Positions 9,059 to 18,136 of a DNA stretch of 32,034 nt are shown piece after piece. The position numbers and the translations under genes were made by a program. The stretch is from an uncultured Paracoccaceae bacterium (GTDB lineage: Bacteria > Pseudomonadota > Alphaproteobacteria > Rhodobacterales > Rhodobacteraceae). Where the stretch lies: the NCBI GenBank assembly GCA_945952025.1, contig CAMFGW010000031.1:1-32034 (forward strand). Reading direction: 5' to 3'. Position 1 is the first letter of the stretch; every line of letters begins with the position of its first letter. The notes below the pieces were generated by a model. That model ran no database searches. It was not told where the DNA came from and saw only the letters and a program-made list of their open reading frames with translations.

Positions 9059-9966
9059 GCCAGCCCCTGATCGCCCGCGCCTCGATCCGTGCCGGGGCCG
9101 AGGCGCTGGCCGACCCAGCGCCCGCGCTTCTGGCGGCGGCGGAGCGGCTGGCGGCTTCGGTCCGGGCGGGCGGGCACGGGCGCAGGCGCGCGGGGCCGGG
9201 GCCGGACTTCTGGCAGTATCGCGCGGCCGAGGCGGGCGATGCGGCGCGCTCGATCGACTGGCGGCGGTCGGCGCGGGCGGATCAGGACTATGTGCGCGAC
9301 CGGGAATGGGTGCAGGTCCAGACGGTGCAGGTCTGGGCGGATGGCGGTCTTTCAATGCGCTATCATTCCGCGCCGCGCCTGCCGGAAAAGGCACATCGCG
9401 CGGCGGTTCTGGCGCTGGCGCTGGCGATTCTTCTGGAACAGGGGGGCGAACGGGTGGGCACGCTCGACCCCGACCTGCCCCCCCGCGTCGGCCGGGCGCA
9501 GGTCGAGCGGCTGGCGGGTGCCTTCGCCCGGCCGGCCCCCCCGGCTGCCGAGTTCGGGGTGCCCCGGCCGGGCACACTGGTGCCGGGCGGCTGGGCGGTC
9601 CTTCTGTCGGACTTCCTCGGCCCGCTCGACCCCCTTGCGGCCTTGATCGAAGAGGCGGCGGGCAAGCGGATGTCGGGTGTCCTGATGCAGGTCCTCGACC
9701 CGGCGGAAGAGACGTTCCCCTTCACGGGGCGGACGCTTTTCCGCTCGATCGGCGGCGGCCTCAGCCATGAAGCGAGCGAACCCGCGTCCCTTGGCGCCCG
9801 CTACCGCGAGCGGCTGGCCGAACGGCGCGACGGGCTTTCAGCGCTTGCGCGTGCGGCGGGCTGGACGGTCCTGACCCACCGCACGGATGCGGCGCCCGCG
9901 CCTGCACTCTGGGCGCTGGGCGGGTTGGTTGGGCGGCGGGCGCATCATTGGGGCGGCGGCGCATGA
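9055..9966 (+). CDS. DUF58 domain protein
   Basis: 303 residues starting at GTG 9055, which overlaps the MoxR stop by four bases; an in-frame open stretch running back to 8056 lies inside moxR and is not coding. The core YRAAEAGDAARSIDWRRSAR and the following YVRDRE are the DUF58 signature, and the whole protein has the VWA-related fold typical of MoxR operons. No membrane segment is visible, so it is probably cytoplasmic, acting with the ATPase encoded just upstream. The function of DUF58 is unknown; a partner role in envelope or complex assembly is the usual proposal. The next gene starts inside its stop codon (ATGA). Confidence 0.93.
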
Positions 9967-12734
9967 TCGGGGGGCTGCCCCTGACCTTCGCCGCGCCCGC
10001 GCTCCTCTGGGCGCTGGCGCTGATACCGGTGCTGTGGCTCCTCCTTCGCCTCTTGCCGCCCGCGCCGGTGGTTCGCCGCTTTCCGGCCGTCGCGCTGCTG
10101 CTGGGCCTGACGGAGCGGGACGCGGACGTGCACCGCACGCCGCTTCTTCTGATGCTCTTGCGCACGGCGGCGCTGCTGGCGGCGATCCTCGGCTTTGCCG
10201 GACCGGTCCTTGGACCCCGTGGGGCCACGGGCGGCGGAAGTGGGCCGGTGCTGATGGTGGTGGAGGCAGACTGGCCAGATGCGGCGCGCTGGGCTGCCCT
10301 TCAAGCCCGGCTGACCGACGAAGCAAGCGCCGCTGTTGCCGCCGGCCGACCGGTCGCCGTCGCGGTCCTGTCAGAGGCTCAGGTGCCCCGGCCGGTCTTT
10401 GGCCTGCCTGGTGCTGCGCGGGACCGGATCGCGGCCTTGCGCCCGGCACCCTGGGCGGTGCCGGCGGCGCGCTTTGCCGCGCTGGCGGGCGCGCTGCCCG
10501 AGGGGCGGTTCGAGACCGTCTGGCAGGCCGACGCGCTGGACCGGCCGGAACGGGCGGCGCTCCTGGCCGCACTTCAGGCGCGGGGGCCGGTCCGGGTCCT
10601 GACGCCGCCCGCGCCGCCCCCGGCGCTGACAGCGCCCGAGCCCGGCGGCGCGGGCCTGAACCTTGCGCTTCTGCGCCCGGCGCGCGGGCCGGCGGAGACT
10701 TACACGCTCGCCATCGCCGGGACCGACCCGAACGGGGTCGAGCGGCTTCTGACCCGCCAGCCGGTCGCGGTTCCGGCCGGGGCGGACCGGGTGGCGGTGA
10801 CGCTCGACTTAGCGCCCGAACTCAGGAACCGCGTCCAGCGCATCACGCTCGAAAGGGGGGCGACGGCGGGGGCGCTGGCGCTGGCCGACGATGGCGCGCG
10901 GCGGCCGAAGGTGGCGCTCGTTGACCCGACGCCGCCGCAAGAGGGGCTTGAGCTTCTGTCGCCGTCGCACTACCTGCGCGCGGCGCTGGCGGACGGCGCC
11001 GACGTGATCGAGGGTGCGCTCCCAGACATGGTGCGCGCCGCGCCGCAGGGGATCGTGCTGGCCGACGCGGGGGGCCTGCCCGCCGATCAGGCGGATGCGC
11101 TGATCGACTGGGTGCGGAAGGGCGGGGTGCTGGTGCGTTTCGCGGGCCCCCGGCTGGCGGCGTCGATCGAGCCGGACGCGCCGGATGACCTGCTGTTGCC
11201 GGTGCGGCTGCGTCCGGGCGACCGGGCGCTGGGCGGCACCATGACCTGGGGCGCGCCGCGCCCGCTTGCGCCCTTCGCGAAGGACAGTCTTTTCAGCGGC
11301 CTGGCCCTGCCGCCCGATGTCACGGTCGGCACGCAGGTCCTGGCCGAGCCGGGGCCGGAGCTGTCGGACCATACGCTCGCGACGCTTCAGGACGGCACGC
11401 CCCTTGTCACGCAATCGACGCTCGGGGCGGGGCGGGTGGTCCTGTTCCACGTCACCGCGACCGCCGACTGGTCGAGCCTGCCAGCCTCGGGCCTTTTCGT
11501 GCAGATGCTCGAGCGGCTGGCGATGATCGCGCCGCCGGCGCGCGACCGGGCGGCGGTCCTGTCCGGGGGCGTCTGGCGGGCGGTGGCGACGGTTGATGCC
11601 TCGGGCGCGCTGCAGCCGGTCGCCGAAGGGGCGGGCGGCGCGGGCATTCCGGGCGCCCGGCTGGCGGCGGGTCCTGCGGGGCCGGAGATACCCGCGGGTC
11701 TTTACCAGTCCGGCGGCCGGCGCATGGCGCTGCCGCTTCTGCCGCCGGGTGCGGCGCTCGCCCCGGCCGCCTGGCCTTCCGGCGTGGCGCTCGACCGGCT
11801 GGACGCCGTGCCAGCGCGGTCGCTCAAGGGCGTTCTGCTGGCGACGGCGCTTGCCCTTCTGGCGGTCGAGGCCTTGGCGGCGATCTGGCTTTCGGGCCGG
11901 TTCGCGCGGGGGCTGGCGGCGGTCCTGGCCCTGGGCCTTCTGGCCCTGCCCGACCCCCGGGGGGCGCGCGCGCTTGATGATCCGGCACTTCTGCGGGCGG
12001 CGGGGGGAACCGTGCTTGCGCATGTGCTGACCGGCGATGCCTCCGTCGACCGGCTGGCGGACGAGGGGCTGACCGGCCTTGGCTGGACCTTGACCCTGCG
12101 CACCGCCGTCGAGCCGGGCCCGCCGGTCGGGATCGACCTCGAAAAGGACGACCTGTCGCTTTACGCCTTCCTTTACTGGCCGGTCGCTGCCGATGAGCCC
12201 CTGCCGTCGGCCGCCGCCTACGGGCGGCTCAACGCCTTCCTGCGTTCGGGCGGACTGATCCTTTTCGACACGCGCGACGGCGACGGGTCCGCCGCCCCCG
12301 GCACCAGCCCCGAGGCCGAGCGGCTGAAGGTGCTGGCCGCCGGGCTCGACATACCGGCCCTCGCGCCCGTGCCGGCCGACCATGTGCTGACGCGCTCTTT
12401 CTACCTGCTCGACGATTTTCCCGGCCGCTATGTCGGTGCGCCGGTCTGGGCCGAGGCGCCGCCGCCGGATGCGGTCGCGGCGGCGGGCATGCCGTTCCGC
12501 AGCCTGAACGACGGGGTCAGCCCGGTGATCATCGGCGGTAACGACTGGGCGTCCGCCTGGGCGACGGATGACAGGGGTCAGCCGCTTTATCCGGTGGGCG
12601 AGGGCGTGGCGGGCGAGCGCCAGCGTGAGATGGCAGCGCGGTTCGGGGTCAACCTGGTGATGTATGTGCTGACCGGCAACTACAAGTCCGACCAGGTGCA
12701 TGTGCCCGCACTTCTGGAAAGGCTCGGGCAATGA
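9963..12734 (+). CDS. DUF4159 membrane protein with BatA-type N-terminus
   Basis: 923 residues from ATG 9963, which overlaps the DUF58 stop; a longer frame from 9948 has no better site. The N-terminus has two membrane segments (about 8-28 and 58-78) flanking a cytosolic loop, as in the BatA/aerotolerance N-terminal domain. A central periplasmic part includes, at about 320-400, a segment resembling class I amidotransferase-like folds. Two further membrane segments lie at about 622-665. The last 250 residues are a DUF4159 domain (TGDASVDRLADEGL, LSLYAFLYWPV, GGLILFDTRDGD). It is the membrane partner in MoxR/DUF58 operons; the exact role is unknown. The following gene overlaps by ATGA. Confidence 0.92.
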   Translation: MIGGLPLTFAAPALLWALALIPVLWLLLRLLPPAPVVRRFPAVALLLGLTERDADVHRTPLLLMLLRTAALLAAILGFAGPVLGPRGATGGGSGPVLMVVEADWPDAARWAALQARLTDEASAAVAAGRPVAVAVLSEAQVPRPVFGLPGAARDRIAALRPAPWAVPAARFAALAGALPEGRFETVWQADALDRPERAALLAALQARGPVRVLTPPAPPPALTAPEPGGAGLNLALLRPARGPAETYTLAIAGTDPNGVERLLTRQPVAVPAGADRVAVTLDLAPELRNRVQRITLERGATAGALALADDGARRPKVALVDPTPPQEGLELLSPSHYLRAALADGADVIEGALPDMVRAAPQGIVLADAGGLPADQADALIDWVRKGGVLVRFAGPRLAASIEPDAPDDLLLPVRLRPGDRALGGTMTWGAPRPLAPFAKDSLFSGLALPPDVTVGTQVLAEPGPELSDHTLATLQDGTPLVTQSTLGAGRVVLFHVTATADWSSLPASGLFVQMLERLAMIAPPARDRAAVLSGGVWRAVATVDASGALQPVAEGAGGAGIPGARLAAGPAGPEIPAGLYQSGGRRMALPLLPPGAALAPAAWPSGVALDRLDAVPARSLKGVLLATALALLAVEALAAIWLSGRFARGLAAVLALGLLALPDPRGARALDDPALLRAAGGTVLAHVLTGDASVDRLADEGLTGLGWTLTLRTAVEPGPPVGIDLEKDDLSLYAFLYWPVAADEPLPSAAAYGRLNAFLRSGGLILFDTRDGDGSAAPGTSPEAERLKVLAAGLDIPALAPVPADHVLTRSFYLLDDFPGRYVGAPVWAEAPPPDAVAAAGMPFRSLNDGVSPVIIGGNDWASAWATDDRGQPLYPVGEGVAGERQREMAARFGVNLVMYVLTGNYKSDQVHVPALLERLGQ

Positions 12735-14803
12735 CGGGCGGCGTGTCGGCCATCGGCTTCGCGCCACTCTTGCCCTGGGGCTGGATCGCGGCGCTGGCGT
12801 CCGTCGCCCTGCTGATGGCGGCGGTCGCGGGCTGGCGCGGGCTTCGGGGCTGGCCCCTCAGGCTGGGTGCGGCGCTGGTGCTGGCGGCCGCACTGGCCGG
12901 GCCGACCTGGCGCGTGGCCCATGAAGAGCCCCTGCGCGACCTGGTCCTGCTGATGACGGACGGTAGCGGATCGAACCGCATCGGCGCGCGGGGGGACCGG
13001 ACGGCGGCTGCGGCCGACAGGCTCGCCGCCCGGATCGCGCCCCTGGCCGAGGTGCGGCGTGTGACGATCCCCGACGGCGGGGCGGATGAAGGCACGCCGG
13101 GCGGGGCGGCCCTGTCGCGGGCGCTGTCGGCCCTGCCGATGGACCGGCTGGCGGGGGTGGTCCTTTTGACCGATGGCCAGTTCGCTGACGCCCCCGCCCT
13201 GCCGCAGACGGCGCCGGCGCCGGTCACGACGATCCTGACCGGGGCGCGGGCGGATTGGGACCGGCGGCTCCATGTGACGCGGGCGCCCTCGTTCGGGCTG
13301 ATCGGGCAGGAGACGCGGCTTGCGGTCCGGATCGACGAGGCGGGCGTCCTGCCGAAGGACAAGGCGGGCGCGCCGGAGACAATGACGGTGGCGGTCGATG
13401 GCGCGCCGCGCGTGACGCTCGAGGTGCGGCCGGGGGCCGAGGTCGAGGTGCCGATCAAGCTGACGCATGCCGGGGTCAATGTCGTGCAACTGTCGATCCC
13501 GATGGCCGGGGGCGAGCTGACCGACCTCAACAACAGCGAGGTGGTCACCATCAACGGCGTGCGCGACCGGCTGCGGGTCCTTCTGGTGTCGGGCGAACCC
13601 TATGCGGGCGAGCGGACCTGGCGGAACCTTCTGAAGTCCGACCCTTCGGTCGACCTGGTGCATTTCACCATCCTGCGCCCGCCGGAAAAGGATGACGGCG
13701 TGCCGGTGAACGAACTCGCGCTCATCGCCTTTCCGACGCACGAGCTGTTCGTCGAGAAGATCCGGCAGTTCGACCTGATCATCTTCGACCGCTTCGCCCA
13801 GCGCGGCACGCTCGAGGCGGACTATATCGCCAGCATCGCCGACTATGTGCGGGCGGGGGGCGCGGTCCTTCTGTCGGCCGGACCGGACTATGCCTCGGCC
13901 GAGAGCCTCTATCATTCGGCGCTGGGATCGGTCCTGCCCGCCGCGCCCGACAGCCGGGTGGTCGAAGGCGCGTTCCTGCCGCGCCTCACGCGGCTGGGCG
14001 ACCGGCATCCGGTGACGGCGGGGCTTTGGCACCCGGACCGGCCCTGGGGGCGATGGCTAAGGCATGTGGGGCTGACGGATGTGCGGGGGCAGGCGGTGAT
14101 GGAGACGCCGGACGGCGCGCCGCTTCTGGTCCTCGACCGGGTGGGCGAGGGGCGCGTGGCGCTTCTGGCGACGGACCAGGCCTGGCTCTGGGCGCGGGGG
14201 TTCGAGGGCGGCGGCCCGCAGGCCGAGCTTTTGCGCCGGCTGGCGCACTGGTCGATGCGGGAGCCGGACCTGGAGGAAGAGGCGCTGACGGCCTCGGTCG
14301 GCGGTGCCGTCGTCACGATCACCCGGCGGACCATGGGCGAGGGTCCGCGTTCGGTGACGGTGACGGGGCCGAACGGCGCCCCTGTCGCGGTGCCCCTGAC
14401 CGAGGGCGAGCCGGGGCGGTTTTCTTCCGTCTGGACCGCACCCGCGCCGGGGCTCTACCGGATGGCAGAGGGCGGTCTGACCGGTGTCTTTGCCGTCGGC
14501 GCCGCCCAGCCGCGCGAATATGCCGACCCGGTCGCGACCGGCGCGGCCCTGACGCCCCTTGCCAAGGCGACGGGCGGGTCGGTGCACTGGATCGAGGACG
14601 GCATCCCCGAGGTGCGCGCGGTGCGGTCCGGGGACCTTGCCGACGGGCGCGGCTGGATCGGCATCACGCCGCGCGGTGCCTCGCGGGTCCTGGACCTGCG
14701 GCAGGTGGCGCTGCTGCCCGACTGGCTTGCGCTGCTGCTGGCGCTGGGGCTGATGGTCGGGGCCTGGACGATCGAGGGACGGCGGCGTCAGCCGCCCGCC
14801 TGA
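12731..14803 (+). CDS. Membrane protein with VWA-like and amidotransferase-like segments
   Basis: 690 residues. Two N-terminal membrane segments (about 15-35 and 42-60) precede a segment (70-180) that looks like a degenerate von Willebrand A domain: LVLLMTDGSGS holds D77-x-S79-x-S81, the MIDAS pattern, and VVLLTDGQ follows at about 140. Residues 276-410 resemble a class I glutamine amidotransferase fold (LRVLLVSGEPYAGERTWRNLL, GGAVLLSAG) but show no nucleophile cysteine at the expected elbow. A single membrane helix and a short basic tail end the protein (about 660-690). It starts inside the DUF4159 stop and completes the operon; its 3' end overlaps the convergent DUF599 gene by 16 bases. Function unknown; probably the periplasmic sensor or scaffold partner of the MoxR ATPase (inference). 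Confidence 0.8.
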   Translation: MTGGVSAIGFAPLLPWGWIAALASVALLMAAVAGWRGLRGWPLRLGAALVLAAALAGPTWRVAHEEPLRDLVLLMTDGSGSNRIGARGDRTAAAADRLAARIAPLAEVRRVTIPDGGADEGTPGGAALSRALSALPMDRLAGVVLLTDGQFADAPALPQTAPAPVTTILTGARADWDRRLHVTRAPSFGLIGQETRLAVRIDEAGVLPKDKAGAPETMTVAVDGAPRVTLEVRPGAEVEVPIKLTHAGVNVVQLSIPMAGGELTDLNNSEVVTINGVRDRLRVLLVSGEPYAGERTWRNLLKSDPSVDLVHFTILRPPEKDDGVPVNELALIAFPTHELFVEKIRQFDLIIFDRFAQRGTLEADYIASIADYVRAGGAVLLSAGPDYASAESLYHSALGSVLPAAPDSRVVEGAFLPRLTRLGDRHPVTAGLWHPDRPWGRWLRHVGLTDVRGQAVMETPDGAPLLVLDRVGEGRVALLATDQAWLWARGFEGGGPQAELLRRLAHWSMREPDLEEEALTASVGGAVVTITRRTMGEGPRSVTVTGPNGAPVAVPLTEGEPGRFSSVWTAPAPGLYRMAEGGLTGVFAVGAAQPREYADPVATGAALTPLAKATGGSVHWIEDGIPEVRAVRSGDLADGRGWIGITPRGASRVLDLRQVALLPDWLALLLALGLMVGAWTIEGRRRQPPA

Positions 14804-15483
14804 CCCAGCAGGACAGCGCGCGAGTGCGAGGCGAACTCGTGCCGGGCAGCGATCGCGGTCGTCACCAGTGCCGCGAGCGCCAGCGCCGCCGGTCCCAGCA
14901 GCCAGGCGAAGGCCGCGAGTGCGTAGAAGACCGCGCGAAGCCCGCGGTTGAAGTTCTTGGCCGCATGGATGTTCACCTGCCCCGCCTGGATGGCGCGCGG
15001 GCGCGCCACCGGGTCCTCGGGGTCGTTCGGCACCGCCGCCATCAGGATCGCGCAATAGCCAAACAGGCGGTGCGACCAGACGAACTTCAGAAGCGCGTTG
15101 GTCAGGATCAGCAGGACCAGAAGGATGCGCACCTGCCAGTCGGCCGGGTCGTAGGGCAGGATCGGCAGGTCCTGGCGCAGCGTCGCGAGCTTGTCGGGAT
15201 TGCCGAGGAAGGCCACGCCGCCGCCGATGGCGATCAGGCAGGTCGAAGCGAAAAAGCTGGTGCTCTGGCGCAGGTTGTCGATGACCGAGGCGTCGAAGAT
15301 GCGCGGGTTGCGGGTCAGGAACGTCTCCATCCACTCCATCCGGTGGACCTTCATCAGCTCGCTGACCGACGGGCGGCGCGCGGGGGGATGTTCGGTGGCG
15401 AAGGTCAGCCCGGCCCAGAGCGCGAAGAAGAGCGCGAGCGCCAGAAGGTCGGGCAGGGAAAGGTGGAAGGCGCCGAGCGTCAT
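14788..15483 (-). CDS. DUF599 family membrane protein
   Basis: 231 residues with about four to five hydrophobic segments (near 13-30, 72-93, 116-150 and 183-213), and the conserved LTRNPRIFDASVIDNLRQSTSFFAST and NFNRGLRAVFYALAAFAWLLGP stretches typical of DUF599. This is an inner-membrane family of unknown function. The ATG lies at 15481-15483. Its last 16 bases overlap the 3' end of the convergent 690-residue gene. The TauE/SafE gene upstream ends 40 bases before it on the same strand, so the two may be co-transcribed. Confidence 0.88.
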   Translation of the reverse strand: MTLGAFHLSLPDLLALALFFALWAGLTFATEHPPARRPSVSELMKVHRMEWMETFLTRNPRIFDASVIDNLRQSTSFFASTCLIAIGGGVAFLGNPDKLATLRQDLPILPYDPADWQVRILLVLLILTNALLKFVWSHRLFGYCAILMAAVPNDPEDPVARPRAIQAGQVNIHAAKNFNRGLRAVFYALAAFAWLLGPAALALAALVTTAIAARHEFASHSRAVLLGQAGG

Positions 15484-15522
15484 GGGTGCACTCTGCCCCG
15501 GCCGCGCGCGCGGGTCGAGGGG

Positions 15523-16278
15523 TCAGGCAAGGGCGATCCTCAGAAGGTTCGCCCCGGTCAGGGCCAGAAGGATCAGCGTCCAGCGCCGGAACCGCCCGGC
15601 ATCCAGCCGGTCCTGCACTGCAAGGCCGATCCGGTTGCCGACAAGGGCCGGCGCGACCATCAGCGCCGACAGGGCCAGTGTCTGGCTGTTCAGGACGCCC
15701 GTGTGCAGGTGCGCGGCCAGAAGGGTGGCCGAGCCGATCAGGAAGACGACGCCCTGCACCCGGAGCGCGTCGGCCTTGGGCGTGTCGAGCGACAGGAGAA
15801 GGACGATGAGCGGCGGGCCCCAGATGCCCGAAACGCCGCCGTAAAGGCCGCCGATCAGGCCCAGCCCGATTTCGGCGCGCGCCCGGTGCTCGATCCGCAT
15901 GCGAAGCGGGCGACCGGCGAGTTGCCAGAGCGCGAAGGCAAGGATCGGCGCGCCCAGAAGGCCGGTCATCACCGCGCGCGGCAGGACCGTCACGAAGGGG
16001 GCCGATGCGGCGAGTGCCAGGACCACCGCGCCGATGTGCAGCCGGAACTCGCGCGCGCTGGCCAGGGCCGGGCCGACCCCCTGCCGGAAGGCCTGCGCGA
16101 GGTTCGTCACCAGCGTCGGCAGGATCAGCATCGCCAGCGCGACGGGGCCGGGCAGGAAGGCGGAAAAGGCCGACATCATGATCATGGGCATGGCAAAGCC
16201 GATCGCGCCCTTCACGAAGCCCGCGAAGAGCGTGACGGCGGCGGCGAGCCAGACAAGGGTGGGGTCGATCCCGGCCAT
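15523..16278 (-). CDS. TauE/SafE family sulfite/anion exporter-like permease
   Basis: 251 residues from ATG 16278, chosen because AGAAGG lies five bases upstream; the frame is open for another 48 codons but that part is non-hydrophobic and has no site. Seven to eight membrane segments are visible. The two internal repeats typical of the family appear as FVKGAIGFAMPMI (21-33) and GGLYGGVSGIWGPPLIVLLL (143-162). The family exports small anions, such as sulfite, sulfoacetate or others; the substrate cannot be told from sequence. A sulfur link to the sulfotransferase at the left edge would be speculation given the distance. Confidence 0.9.
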   Translation of the reverse strand: MAGIDPTLVWLAAAVTLFAGFVKGAIGFAMPMIMMSAFSAFLPGPVALAMLILPTLVTNLAQAFRQGVGPALASAREFRLHIGAVVLALAASAPFVTVLPRAVMTGLLGAPILAFALWQLAGRPLRMRIEHRARAEIGLGLIGGLYGGVSGIWGPPLIVLLLSLDTPKADALRVQGVVFLIGSATLLAAHLHTGVLNSQTLALSALMVAPALVGNRIGLAVQDRLDAGRFRRWTLILLALTGANLLRIALA

Positions 16279-16453
16279 GGCGCCTTCTAGCCTGCGGGGG
16301 CGGCAGGCCGCGAGGTAAATCGGCGGGGACATAAAGAAACGCGGTGTGCAGGTCATGCGAATGATTATTGCGCTGCAACTGCGAAACGACGTAAGAGTGC
16401 GGGTGCAGAAACCGCGCCTCAACCCCCGTCGCGCGGGCTATCCCGGGTGATCC
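16279..16453. promoter_or_regulatory. Divergent promoter region TauE/SafE - mcd, with a TTGC-GCT-GCAA palindrome
   Basis: 175 bases between divergent start codons, AT-richer at 16320-16400. An interrupted palindrome TTGCGCTGCAA lies at 16368-16378, about 75 bases before the mcd start. It could be an operator for a dimeric regulator of the mcd gene, but one copy is weak evidence and no regulator gene lies nearby. I could not assign clear -35 and -10 boxes. Confidence 0.3.
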
Positions 16454-18097
16454 ATGACCGACAGCATCCTCCTTTCCGATCTGACCGACCTGACCGGGGC
16501 CGCGCTGGCCGAGGTCGAACCCCTGGTTCCCTCCGGTCAGGCCGCACTGCGCGCGCGCGTGACGCGGGACGGCAAGATTTCGGGCGCGGCGCTCGAAGAG
16601 CACCAGTTCGCGGCCCATGCGCTTTCGTGGCTGGCGACCTATGTCGAGGCCTTGCGCCAGATGCAGGCCTGGGCAGGGCGGATCGGCGGGGCGGGGCAGT
16701 TCGGGGACATGGAACGGCTGATCCTGCAGATCGGCTTTGGCGAATACCTGGCCCAGATCGCCGGCGGCATTCCGATGAGCCAGGGCGAGACCGCCCGGCT
16801 TGCGGACCTGGGCCTGAGCTGGGCGCCGGGCGCGGCTGCCGCGCGGCTGATCGCGGGCGGGAACACCCCTGCCGCGCGCATGGTGCTGGTCGCCCTGATG
16901 CGCGACAATCAGGGTCGCGCGACCTTCGGCGCGACCGGGCTCGACGAGGATCTGGAGATGATCCGTGACCAGTTCCGCCGCTATGCCGACGAACAGGTGG
17001 TGCCCCATGCCCATGGCTGGCACCTGAGGGATGAGCTGATCCCGATGAAGGTCATCCGCGAGCTGGCCGAGCTTGGCGTCTTCGGCCTGACGATCCCTGA
17101 GGAATTCGGTGGCCTTGGCCTGTCGAAGGCCAGCATGGTCGTGGTCAGCGAAGAGCTGTCGCGCGGCTATATCGGCGTCGGCTCGCTCGGCACCCGGTCA
17201 GAGATCGCGGCGGAACTGATCCTGGGCGGCGGGACCGACGAGCAGAAGGCGGAATGGCTGCCGAAGCTTGCCAGCGGGGAAATCCTGCCGACTGCGGTCT
17301 TTACCGAACCGAACACGGGGTCCGACCTCGGCTCGCTTCGGACGCGGGCGGTGAAGGTGGGCGATGATTGGGAGGTGACGGGCAACAAGACCTGGATCAC
17401 CCATGCGGCGCGCACCCATGTCATGACGCTTCTGGCACGGACCGACCCCGACACGACCGATTATCGCGGCCTGTCGATGTTTCTGGCCGAGAAGACCCCC
17501 GGCACTGACAAGTCGCCCTTCCCGACGCCTGGCATGACCGGGGGCGAGATCGAGGTCCTGGGCTACCGGGGCATGAAGGAATACGAGCTCGGCTTCGACG
17601 GGTTCCGCGTGAAGGGCGAGAACCTGCTGGGCGGGGTGCCGGGGCAGGGGTTCAAGCAGCTGATGCAGACCTTCGAAAGCGCGCGCATCCAGACGGCGGC
17701 GCGGGCGATCGGGGTGGCGCAATCGGCGCTCGAGGTCGGCATGCGCTACGCCGAGGACCGCAAGCAGTTCGGCAAGGCGCTGATTTCCTTCCCCCGGGTC
17801 GCAGGCAAGCTTGCGATGATGGCGGTCGAGATCATGCTCGCGCGGCAGCTGACCTATTTCAGCGCCTGGGAAAAGGACCACGGCCAGCGCTGCGACCTGG
17901 AAGCCGGGATGGCCAAGCTTCTGGGCGCGCGGGTCGCCTGGGCGGCAGCCGACAATGCGCTGCAGATCCATGGCGGCAACGGCTTTGCGCTGGAATATCC
18001 GGTCAGCCGCATCCTGTGCGACGCCCGCATCCTGAACATCTTCGAGGGCGCGGCCGAGATTCAGGCGCAGGTCATTGCGCGACGCCTGCTCGACTGA
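16454..18097 (+). CDS. mcd: (2S)-methylsuccinyl-CoA dehydrogenase
   Basis: 547 residues, longer than ordinary acyl-CoA dehydrogenases because of an N-terminal extension of about 165 residues (TGAALAEVEPLVPSG, ALSWLATYVEALRQMQAWAG) that marks methylsuccinyl-CoA dehydrogenase of the Rhodobacter type. The acyl-CoA dehydrogenase core follows: N-terminal helical domain about 170-285, FAD-binding beta domain with AVFTEPNTGSDLGSLRT (about 289-305) and GNKTWITHA, and a C-terminal helical domain with HGGNGF. The probable catalytic base is Glu531 in NIFEGAAE. The enzyme oxidises (2S)-methylsuccinyl-CoA to mesaconyl-C1-CoA in the ethylmalonyl-CoA pathway for acetate and C1 assimilation, passing electrons to ETF. 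It stands alone here, convergent with an MFS gene. Confidence 0.93.
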   Translation: MTDSILLSDLTDLTGAALAEVEPLVPSGQAALRARVTRDGKISGAALEEHQFAAHALSWLATYVEALRQMQAWAGRIGGAGQFGDMERLILQIGFGEYLAQIAGGIPMSQGETARLADLGLSWAPGAAAARLIAGGNTPAARMVLVALMRDNQGRATFGATGLDEDLEMIRDQFRRYADEQVVPHAHGWHLRDELIPMKVIRELAELGVFGLTIPEEFGGLGLSKASMVVVSEELSRGYIGVGSLGTRSEIAAELILGGGTDEQKAEWLPKLASGEILPTAVFTEPNTGSDLGSLRTRAVKVGDDWEVTGNKTWITHAARTHVMTLLARTDPDTTDYRGLSMFLAEKTPGTDKSPFPTPGMTGGEIEVLGYRGMKEYELGFDGFRVKGENLLGGVPGQGFKQLMQTFESARIQTAARAIGVAQSALEVGMRYAEDRKQFGKALISFPRVAGKLAMMAVEIMLARQLTYFSAWEKDHGQRCDLEAGMAKLLGARVAWAAADNALQIHGGNGFALEYPVSRILCDARILNIFEGAAEIQAQVIARRLLD

Positions 18098-18136
18098 TCG
18101 CTGCCCGGAACGCTGTCCAGAGCGCTAGGCCGAACT

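Noticed and set aside
14026-16290. 754-codon plus-strand frame and 988-codon minus-strand frame (14057-17023) over the DUF599/TauE region
   Set aside because: Both cross several well-supported genes on both strands and read as Arg/Gly/Asp-rich shadow sequence.
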